Origin: Strongylocentrotus purpuratus
Taxonomy: Eukaryota; Echinodermata; Echinoidea; Camarodonta; Strongylocentrotidae
Assembly (NCBI RefSeq): GCF_000002235.5
Contig: NW_022145601.1
Location: forward strand, 6,921,322-6,985,321
Direction of reading: 5' to 3'
Length of the DNA: 64,000 nt
Positions 50,760-60,880 of this stretch are shown in pieces (the first letter of the stretch is position 1; each line of letters opens with the position of its first letter). The translations under genes were made by a program, and so were the position numbers. A model generated the notes under the pieces. That model was not told where the DNA came from and ran no database searches. It saw only the letters and a list, made by a program, of their open reading frames with translations.

Positions 50760-53700
50760 ATGCAGAGGATACTTAAAGCACCCATGATGCTGCGAAAGGT
50801 TTCTTGCATCGCCACGTTGTTGGTCTTATTACCAGTCGTTTCTGCAGTGGTGACTCTCCGTCCAGTTTCCACCATCTACTTGCCGTACAGCTATAACGGA
50901 GAAGAAGGTCTCTATGGCATTGATGCTGGAGCAGTGGAGCAGACCGGCTATGATTCTGCGACAAAAATTGGTTATTCTGCAGGTATTAATCTCCGCTTTT
51001 GGCCTTACATATCACAAAAATCTACTAAAACTCTATTAGGAATGTGCATCTTTAAAGTTATAGGTGTATTTCTATTTCAGAGGTCGGTGAAAAGATGCTT
51101 CGATTTCTCAAAGAGATAAGTCCGGGACGATATGAATATGCACAAAATTGACATTAAACGCTACGTGGGACTACAACTCTCCTGCACGTATCCCTATAGA
51201 TGGGGCTACTCTCACGCTTTCGCGAACATTTCGCTAGTGGGTTCGTTGATGACAATTGCCTTCGATCTGTTCCAGCGATAACCGTGGGATAAACAATTAT
51301 GAAAAGATATTTCGAGAAAAGCTTTGATATATTTAGATTTAACATTTATCGATCTGGCGTAATGACGGAAAATATGAAGAATACTGCAATATTTTCAGAC
51401 AAAAAAATGGCTCTTTGTTTTGCCTAGTTTTCGCATATTAAACATAACTGCAATAATAATGAGTTAAATCAACTCTTCTTCTTCAATTTGACATATCAAT
51501 CATTTCATTCGGTGGTTTTTAAAGTGAGATTTTACAGTTTACCGTAGCGATTTAGCATAAACAAGTTGTTTGCTTTATGCAAATTAGGCTTCAAGGACAA
51601 AGCTTTCGCACAGTTAATTGTACCCTATAGCCCCGCACCTGCTCTTTCTTCTTGATTTGACCTACCTTGTACGCAGAGTTGACTTTCTGATAAAGGCATG
51701 ATCTAAAATTTAGTGTATTTGCACGTGTTTGAACCCTAATAAACAGCTGAGAATGGGACCAAAAGTTTTAAGAATAATAATGCAAGGTCATGGGGATGTC
51801 AACTTCTATCTCTCTCAGCTTAATAGTCCGAACAATAGAATCAACCGAGCGGAATCAACAGAAATGTCTTAACAACAATCGAAACTTCTTCCATGAAGCC
51901 TTACATTAGATTTTTTTCTCTATTTAAATAGATCGTAAAGGCGGGTGAAGAGGATAATAATACTTCGTCGTTAGCCATGAGAATAACAATTTCTATATCT
52001 CTCTGCTAAATAATCCGAACAATAGAATCAACCACAAGTGGTCAACTGTTAATATACAAATACACACAGGTGTTTGTGCGTTATGGTCGATGCAGCGCAT
52101 GAGGGTATTCAATATGGTGCTATAAATGTCTCCCCGCAACCTTCATCCACGGTTGTTATCACCAAAGTGCACGCCATGCGGATAGTACCGTGCATATAGT
52201 AAAACAAAATTATGCAAGGTCACGTGATCCATTTTGACGCTTCTCATTGGCTATACATTCTTAAACCCATTTTATAAACGAATTTGTCATGAGTCCTGAA
52301 ATTTCAATGTGTTACTGCACGTCATAGTAGTATTAAAGAGCAGCAATGGCGAACGATTGTTGCTAAAATTCAGAAATTGTTGCTTAGATTGCTTTTCCCT
52401 AAAAATTACCATGAGACATGAAGATACATTGAATTTTGATCAACAAACAAGGTATTGGTCTCGAAAACAGTCAGTAAACACTGGAACTAGTATGCATAAG
52501 TGCTTGCCTACTAAATTTGAAGGTTAATAGAAGCTTAAACTATATGTTATGATTACCCCAAGTTTACTGTATCCGTTTTTTTAGAAAAACACTCCATATC
52601 ATCGTTGTTATTATGAGACGGGTTATAGCATCTAAGCAATCCGATTGGTCAATTGAAACCACGTGGGCGTGCGTTAGTTTTTCCCACCGTGCAAAAGAGC
52701 TCCCATCAAAAATTGATAACACTCGCTCGAAACCTGCCGATATCTCTTTCGCGTACTTCAGCCAAATTTAATTTGTGCATAAGACACCCTTACACGGTTA
52801 CAAGAGTGCGCGTGCGCAGACATGGGCGCCATTTTAATTTACGGGTAATTTAAAATGGCGCCCATGCTAATACACCAGTTTACGGTTACATCAGTGCGCA
52901 TGCGCAGACAGGCTGACCTCGGGTCATTGGCTTTGAAACAAAGCCAATGACCTGAGGTCAGTGGTATTTATGCGTAAATTAAGATTGCGCCCATATGCAA
53001 ATGATGATGTGCGCGCACAACGCAGCGCGTAGGCAGTGATGTCATCATCATTTGTATTGGCGCAATCTTAATTTACGCATAAATACATGACTTCTAGGTC
53101 ATTGGCTTTGATTAAAATGGCGCACATAACCGTAAACTGGTGTATACGACGTGACCGCATAGCGCAGGTAGTGACGCAACAATACATGCGCATTTGTAAA
53201 CATTGATAACGCAATGTTTACGCGCAAATTAAAATGGCTGCCTTAACTGAAAAGGAATGTTTTGTCAATACACTGTATCTAGATCTAGATCTAGAATATT
53301 CTAGGCCTAGTTTAGTTAGATCTAACTTAGATCGATCTAGATCTAATATCTATCTACCGTATTCTCCAGATCTAGACTATATTGTAAGAATGCCGATCCG
53401 TCTTATAAAACAAATAATGTACTGTTTCGCTAGTGTGTTAGGTCAGTTCCAGTGCACTCAGTTTAATCAATGCGATATCGATAACGCACTTGCCCTGCGG
53501 GCGCGTGCATTTATGGGCACTGACTAAACTTCGTGCACTTGCCCTGCGCTAACACACACGTAACAGCGCATTATTTGTATACTGTTTTTTCCCGAACTCA
53601 GGTGATAACTACATCCACATCACTGATTGGTCGGATGTAACCACGCCCACAATTCTGGAGCGTTTTGCAGTCGACACGACATGTAATGATATCGAGACCT

Positions 53701-56700
53701 GCGGCGACTTTGTGGGATTCGTACTCGAGGGACCAAGGAAGACAGACGATGGAACTCTGCATGTTTACTCCCTCTACGACAAAGCATCTGGAGATTGGAC
53801 AAAGCTCCATGAAATATCACGTACGATATATATATAAATACGTACACATCTGTCTATAAACTCTAAATGTGATCTATATATTAATGAAATAGTCATATCA
53901 TAGTTCATCCGTTGTATGTATCATGTATGTATAACAATATAAAGGAAATGAACTTCATTATGTCGTTAAAGGAAAGATAAGTCAAGGGTGAGGTTTTGGA
54001 ATAATAAACATTAAAAGAAACTTGATCAATGTTGATAAAACTGCATGCACTGCCCACGAAAACTGATATGTGGGACTATATGCCATGAGGTCTGAGAGTA
54101 TGGTCTAACCATCTAATGATTATTCCTTTTTGGGAGACATTTGTAATTATTCTTCCAAAATGGCATACAACGAATGAAAAAGTTCACCAATTATTAAAAA
54201 AAACACTTTCTACTAGAACTTAATCTTCTCTTTCAACTTTGAATCTAGTTGGCAGCAAACCTGATATGCTTCATTTCTCTCACGATTGTCGTACTATCGT
54301 CGTCGCGAACGAGGGAGAAGCTGCACAGAATGCCGACCAGACAGAATTCATTAATCGAGAAGGATCTATTTCCATCATCCGATTATCTGTTGACGGTTCC
54401 ACGTTCAAATCGACTTTGCTTAACTTCACACAGTTCAATGATAGGTAAACCATTAAGAAGATAGCATTGGTGATAATGAGTGTAATGATGATTACATTAG
54501 TGGTGGTGGTGTTGAAGATGATGATGATGGTGGTGGTGCGTAGTGACAATGATGAGGATGATGATGATGACTGTAATGGTAATTATTGTGGTGGTATTGG
54601 TGATGATGATGGTAGTAGTGGTTATAATGGTTGTGGTGATGGTGGTTGAGTTGACGGTGATATAGTATTAATGATGATGATGGTGGTGTTAGTGATGGCG
54701 TTGGAGGTGGTGATTTTGATGATTGTGATGGTGACGATGATGGATAATGATGATAATGGTGATAACGATAAATAATGCAGTTGGTAAAGATTATGATGAA
54801 TTTTTTTTTAACTGACTTTTGTTGTTGTTTTGTTTAATTGTAAATTAAAATTGAGTCCAAGATGTCGATGATCCATTTCACGTCCTCCAACGCTTTTGCT
54901 TTCAACCTCTTAGGTCGGATGAATACGTTGCAAGAGGAGTACGTTACCCATACCACGGAGAGTTAGACGGTGCCAATGATACGTTCGCCCAAAATCTAGA
55001 GCCTGAATACATCACCTATAACTATGATGACACGAAAGCATTCGTTGGATTGCAGGTGAGCCAATTCCAAGATTATTGAGGACAACATCTGAAAAACAAC
55101 AATCGAAGAATCGAATGAACATCCAAGGTGTTGGGAGATATAGCTAAATCTTTCCAATTTTGTTTTAATTGCCAATAATCGCAACGGATGTGCCTACAAT
55201 TTCAAAAGCGTCATAATCGAGATTTATAGGTTTCACCCTACTGCGTCACAAATCACCAATAAAATGTTTGAATTGCTTCTTCAAAACTCGATTTGTTATA
55301 AACAGTTTCCATCTGTTCTTTGTTTTCTTAAAAGCTACTTCAAAATCAATCTAAAAACTGAATCGTAGACCGATCTGTACTATTGCTCTTTAAGGAAGAG
55401 TCACTTCAATTGAAGAGTTGAAAATGGTTAATTTTTAAAATATTTAAATCGAATGATGATCTTTCTCGTCCGCGGCATTTTCGCTTCCAAAATGAATAGT
55501 GTTTTTTGTTGCCTTTAAAGGAAAACAACGCCATCGCCGTGGTGGATCTACTGGCTGATGAAATAGAAGACATTTATCCCCTGGGTGAAAAAAGTTGGCT
55601 CAACCTGGATCTTGATGCAAGCGACAGAGATGATGGTAAGGAGATCGCTTCTAACTATTACCTGCTTACGTCACTCACTCAATCTATTTTTTTAAATTAT
55701 TAATTTCTCTTTAAATAGCCTTGTGTCAACTATCAGAATGTGTGAACATGAGATTGCCATGCTTCGTATTCCGGACTTCGTTTTTGTAGGCAATACATTT
55801 AGGTTAAGATGAACATCTTGCCTCCAGTTTTTATATCAAGAGATTTTGTAATAAATTTATTAAGACAATCATCAACCAGCTAATCAATCCTGTGTCAATC
55901 GCGTTAAAATGAGAAGAAAACAGATCAAGCAAGTGATCGATTGAAGTTAATGCAATAGCAAGTTGGTTTGATAAAGAACTACTTACTTGCCAATTTTCAT
56001 AGAACCAGAAATAAGGTTTTGTTTAAATTCGTTTCATTTTCAGGAACACAAAAAAAAAAAAATGTCAAGCCTTTAATATTATTGACGGAATTCGCTGAAT
56101 ATTGAGGAAAAACAATTGAGCCAACAATCAGTCGTTCAACCAATCAAAGAGTCGCCTAAATATAAAACTATAAAAGATAACACATATCGTCGTTTGCTTG
56201 ACTGAGGGCCGCGTCAGTGACTGTTTTAGCCTGCCACACTTAATCTAAAATAAATAGTGCAAAATGAAAGGTGCAATTAACGTTAAAACTGCAACTTAAA
56301 GCCCCACTGTCCTACTTGTAGCTACTTGCTCCCTCTATATATAAAACTTCCCAATCGGTGCCTGTTGGTCCCCCCGATCCTCTTTTTCTTATGTTAGTTG
56401 AGAGCTGAGTTAACAAGTTAACCACCTGTCAGTGACCTCGCTGTGTGGTCTAATCCCTTCTGGCCCAGTCGTATTGACGGTCTTTAAAAGGCAAATGGCA
56501 TTCATGGGCTCAATTAGCGCATGTACTGACGAGATATGAATAACGCCTCGTTTGAAATGGTCATTAATTGGATAAATTCACGGTGCGTCATATGTTTCTT
56601 TGCATCAGGAATCATATTCAGGAGAAACGACATCTTCAGCATTTACCAGCCAGATAGTATCAAGTATTTTGAAGTGGACGGAGTTGGTTATATCATCACG

Positions 56701-56831
56701 ACCAATGAGGGCGAGTTTCTTGAGTACGAGCTAGGAAATGAGGAGTGGGCCGAAGATCAGAGAGGAAATGACTTTAAAGCTGGTAAATTATTCATGCATT
56801 ATCTATTGTGATATGTAGGTGAGGATGTGCA

Positions 56832-56863
<32 letters not shown>

Positions 56864-58207
56864 TTTGGGTATGTGTTTATGTATATGATATTAATTGCAA
56901 GAGGATTGACATCATTTCAATTTTGGGATTTTGACCAACTGATGTACATGACTATCACTAAAATAACAAATAACCTTTTTAATTGATAATTAAAATGTTA
57001 GCCTTCGAGTTTTTGTTCATTTTGTTGTTGTTGCTGTTTTTGTTACCTTTTTTCTTTGTGGCTAAAGTCAAGTAGAATTATTAACTGGATAGACATTATG
57101 ATCTATGAACTGAACAACTTCAGTAATGTCAAATCAAAATTTCGTATTTTCTACGCTTATCATGTTTACAGGGGATTTCGCGGAAACATTTGACAATGAG
57201 CTGATTGCGAAACTTGATGACGATGATATTCTTGGTGAGTAATCAAATTCGAATATCTTTTCCCCTTCGCTTTCTTTCCTCCCCCCCCCCCCTTTTTTTT
57301 TTTATTTATTGTTTCTTTTTTCGCTCTTAGTTCCAAGGGGACACGTATCCCAGTGTCTCCCCTTCCACAGCTATATAGAACATTAGATTAATGTTCTGAT
57401 TTAACGCTCTGTATATACAGAACTTATAATCATGGGCATGAACCCATTTAGACTTTGGCTCGAAAGGTCCCATTTCAATTTTGTTAAGGCATTGTTCAAA
57501 AAATGCAAAATCTGAGATGCATGGCTCTACGTGTTATCAGTGTCTGTGATATGGTGTAATATAGAAGCCCTACACAAATTGAGCTTCAAAATTATCAGAA
57601 AGTGCTTTTAAAAACTTTTTAAAAACTTTGAGTTACCGGTTACACCATACTCATTTCCTCCAACTCTTAAATGTAATAATGGGTTCTTTTATAGCGCTCA
57701 TGTCATGAACATTGCTACTCTTGGCGCTCCATTGGCGGACTTTACAGCTCTTAAGCACCTTAAGGAATTTATTCCTGCCAGGTACCCATTAACCTTACCT
57801 GGGTCGAGTTTGGCAAATGAAGTTTAATGTTTTGCCGAAGGACTTTAGTGACAGGGATTCGAAGCCGATACCTTGTGGTACACGAAGACTTCTCCACTGA
57901 GAAACAATACCTCTACACCTATTTCAATTTCTCTTTTTCTTACCACGGGTTGTTTACAGGACGTCTAGGATTCAGCAAAGTCGACGGCTTGGACAGCTCG
58001 GGAAAATTCGAGAAGCTTTATTTCTTTGGTGCTCGAGGCTTTTCCATCTTCAGGGCCTCCGACATCGCACTCGTCTATGACAGTGGCGACGAGGTGGCGA
58101 AGATCATTGCTAAGTTCTACCCCGACGTCTTCAGCACCGACACCAATACGGATGATCCAGCCAACGAAACACCGGAAGACTTGTTTGATAAACGCTCCGA
58201 TAATCAG
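50760..58207 (+). CDS. msp130-like: MSP130-like glycoprotein gene B, exons 1-8 (3' end outside window)
   Basis: Exons: 50760-50982, 53602-53820, 54249-54444, 54914-55055, 55521-55635, 56609-56782, 57172-57234, 57960-58207. Each equals its gene A counterpart in length and phase. They encode 460 residues: the same signal peptide (CIATLLVLLPVVSA), then DNYIHITDWSDVTTP, GSKPDMLHFSHDCRTIVVAN, SDEYVARGVRYPYHG, ENNAIAVVDLLADEIEDIYP, YFEVDGVGYIITTNEGEFLE and YFFGARGFSIFRASDIALVY. No stop or frame change is present. Exons 9-11, including any GPI tail, would lie beyond the LINE in intron 8. Odd points: the exon 2 donor is CAC|GTACGA, so V148 becomes Leu; exon 6 is highly diverged; the N139 glycosylation site is lost. 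Family assignment is firm. Confidence 0.9.
50983..53601 (+). other. Gene B intron 1 with copy-specific extra sequence
   Basis: 2619 bp against 1553 bp in gene A. About 870 bp near 51000-51870 has no counterpart in gene A. From about 51870 the introns align again. Near the 3' end both have runs of CTAGAT hexamers (53276-53395; 11650-11755 in gene A). Confidence 0.7.
52873..53142. mobile_element. TA-flanked MITE (270 bp) in gene B intron 1
   Basis: Left end CACCAGTTTACGGTTA and right end TAACCGTAAACTGGTG form a perfect 16-bp inverted repeat with TA on both sides (52871-52872 and 53143-53144). Gene A has the empty site GTTAATATGACGTGACC near 11514. The interior is itself foldback-like, with AGCCAATGACCTGAGGTCA blocks and ATGATGATGTGCG/CATCATCATTTG. 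One of the few insertions unique to gene B. Confidence 0.85.
54467..54775 (+). repeat. TGATGG/TGG microsatellite in gene B intron 3
   Basis: Counterpart of the array in gene A intron 3, with different unit order and length. Confidence 0.85.
57525..57660. repeat. Dispersed repeat in gene B intron 7
   Basis: Matches 21090-21245 in gene A intron 9 (GTGTCTGTGATATGGTGTAA, AAGCCCTACACAAATT). Confidence 0.65.
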
Positions 58208-58353
58208 GTACAATTTCTTTCACCATTTCGACCAAATGAATTATCTTTATTTCTATAAAGCCTAAATCTGCCTCAAGATGAAATTTGCACAGCAAAGCAA
58301 GAGCTTACTTCGTACATGTCATACATCCGTTTTACATTGTTCAAACTTGTCTA

Positions 58354-59113
58354 GCAGGGCTCCCACTTAGCCGAGTTGTATTAGCGAGTTATGGGGAGTT
58401 GTGGTGAGTTGCCTCAAAGAGGCACTCGCAATAACTCGCGAATAATTTGGTATGGCTTAGCGTAACTCTTTACAACATTCCACGACTCTCCTCGAAGTCG
58501 CGAGCAGTTCCAAAATTTGGAACATGTTCAAAAAATTTCCCCGATTCGTTGCAATTCAAGGTGAACTCGCCTACACTCGTAATATAGACGCATTACTTGT
58601 AACAAGCTCCCGCTGCACTCTTCATAACTCGTAGCAACTAGCCACCTTATGAAGGGTGCAGAGCGAGCTTGCTACGAGTAATGCGAGTATATTACGAGTG
58701 TAAGCGAGTTCACCTCGAGTAACAACGAATTCACCTCGAGTAACAACGAATCAGTGAAAATTTTGAACATGTTCAAAATTTTCGCTGATTCGTTGTAGCT
58801 CGAGGTGAACTTGCTTAACACTCGTAGCAACTCGCCACCTTATGAAGAGTGCAGCGCGAGCTTGTTACAAGTAATGCGTGTATATTACGAGTGTAGGCGA
58901 GTTCACCTCGAATTGCAACGAATCGGGGAATTTTTTTGAACATATTCCAAATTTTGGAACTGCTCGCGACTTCGAGGAGAGTCGTGGAATGTTGTAAAGA
59001 GTTACGCTAAGCCATACCGAATTATTCGCGAGTTGTTGCGAGTGCCTCTTTGAGGCAACTCACCACAACTCCCCATAACTCGCTAATACAACTCGGCTAA
59101 GTGGGAGCCCTGC
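58354..59113. mobile_element. 760-bp foldback element in gene B intron 8
   Basis: The ends are GCAGGGCTCCCACTTAGCC and the complement GGCTAAGTGGGAGCCCTGC. Nearly the whole length is an inverted repeat that closes at TTTGAACATGTTCAAA (centre 58769/58770). The arms contain further short inverted blocks based on ACTCGC/GCGAGT. The left arm has an extra tandem copy of a ~20-bp TCACCTCGAGTAACAACGAA unit. The outer 100-150 bp of the arms match almost perfectly. The aligned gene A intron (18345-18355) lacks it. Confidence 0.88.
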
Positions 59114-59685
59114 ACGCACTTAAAGGCCCGAATTCACAAAGGAGGTTTGTCGACAAACCGAGGTTTATGTACGTCATATGACGCGTTTTGACGCGTTTTT
59201 TACAAACCTGGTTTAATTGTGTAATTGAGGGCTGGTGGACGCTATCGTGCGTGATTTGAATCTTGCCAATCACTTTTACCTTTTTTACCTGGAACTATTT
59301 CTTTTTAGCCATGTAAACTCATTTGGAACCCTCTTCTACTGTCACTGGATCTTTTAAAGCGCTGGGTTTGTGCTCATAAGAGGTAATTTATGATACTGTA
59401 ACTATTTGTATTTTGAGACGTGTTGCTTCTGTGAGACTTGGACTATAGTACAGTCCCATCTACCAATTGTTGCGTGCGGTCATTTACATTTTCTGTTTGC
59501 GTGTGTGTACATGCCTACATGTACATCGCCATCGACTCATTTCATGCGAACTCACCTGACCTGTGCCGGAATCTGATTACTTTTACTTCCGCTGTGCAAT
59601 ATATTTTTCATCATCCTTCTCATCAAACGTCTCGCTACATTAAATTTACCTCGTTTTCTATTAGAGTTTTTATAGACAATCAGCA

Positions 59686-60450
59686 ATGAATACTCGAGCT
59701 AAGCCTAAAGCACAAACCCAGGCCCAGCCATCTCAACCTCTCATCAGTGCTGAACAACTTGTTGATCTGCTTCAAAACGATGAACTTCTTACGATATTCC
59801 AAGGCGTTGTCAACAAGGTGATCGACAAGATACTGGCAGGAGTGAAGGAGCAACTTCTTGAAAGGATTGAGCAGAATGCTGGAACTATTTTGGATCTGCA
59901 CTCTGCTGTCGAGCAGAAAAGGAAAGAGGTTGATCATCTCAATGTTGAGCTGACTAAGCAGCAAGACACCATCGGTCGCCTGGACGGGGAACTTGAGGAG
60001 CTGAAGCAGTACTCTAGGAGAAACAACATCAGAGTTTTTGGTTCTCCTGAAAGTGCAGGTGAGATCACCGATGATGTCGTGATTGACATCATGGTAAAGC
60101 AACTAGGAGTCGAGCTTCGGTCTTCTGACATCGACCGCTCGCATCGTGTGGGCAAGCCAGGTGGACCGAAAGCGCGTCCAATCATCGTTAAGCTTACTTC
60201 CCACAAAAAAAAGAGAGAAATCTTGAAGGAGAAAAAGAAACTTAAGAAATCAAAAATCTCAGTTCATGAGGACCTTACCCGCTATAGACACAGTTTGCTA
60301 ATTGCTACCCAGAAGAGCGATAGAGTCACAACCTGCTGGACTATGGATGGGAAGGTATTTGCGAATGTTCCATCCACTCATGGTGAGTCTGTAAGACGAC
60401 TTATCCCAAACATTGACTTTCTAAACACTCTCCCGAAACTTGTGTGGTAG
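59686..60450 (+). CDS. LINE ORF1: coiled-coil RNA-binding protein (254 aa)
   Basis: A probable RNA-binding chaperone that packages the LINE transcript. A basic, Gln/Pro-rich N-terminus (residues 1-20) is followed by a long heptad-like helix (about 25-105; QLLERIEQNAGTILDLHSAV, DTIGRLDGELEELKQYSRR). An RRM-like domain starts RRNNIRVFG and runs through MVKQLGVELRSSDIDRSHRV to RPIIVKLTSHKKKREIL. A basic linker (KEKKKLKKSKISVHEDLT) and a C-terminal domain ending LPKLVW complete it. The layout is that of L1-type ORF1p, found in several LINE groups. The ATG is the first in the frame and the ORF is uninterrupted. Antisense frames over it are shadows. Confidence 0.85.
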   Translation: MNTRAKPKAQTQAQPSQPLISAEQLVDLLQNDELLTIFQGVVNKVIDKILAGVKEQLLERIEQNAGTILDLHSAVEQKRKEVDHLNVELTKQQDTIGRLDGELEELKQYSRRNNIRVFGSPESAGEITDDVVIDIMVKQLGVELRSSDIDRSHRVGKPGGPKARPIIVKLTSHKKKREILKEKKKLKKSKISVHEDLTRYRHSLLIATQKSDRVTTCWTMDGKVFANVPSTHGESVRRLIPNIDFLNTLPKLVW

Positions 60451-60880
60451 TTCTCTTTCCTCACTTGCCAGTAATATGTTTATTTTTTTCACTGATAATG
60501 ATAGTGTCAAGATTCATGACAGTGACATTTCACTTGCTGTATTTTTCATACTGATTTATATTTGTTATTGTGTACATAGTTGTATGAATCTAATGTATCC
60601 TAGTCTTTGTCAATGAGACTTTATTTTTTATTAACTTAAGTAAAATATTTTAATCTTTTTTATAAAGACCTTTTTATAATTCCTTGGCTGTGTGTAATTT
60701 TTGTAATTTTTTGTAATTTTTTTGTTGTTCTTCCTCTTAGCTGTTGAAGATACTGTGGGGTGTTGTTTATTATTGTTGTAGTGGTGGTACATGTATCAAT
60801 CTTGTATGCCATAACCTATTCTTGTGGTTGGTACATTTTTTAACCATTATTTATATAGCTGTAATATACATGTATAGTGG

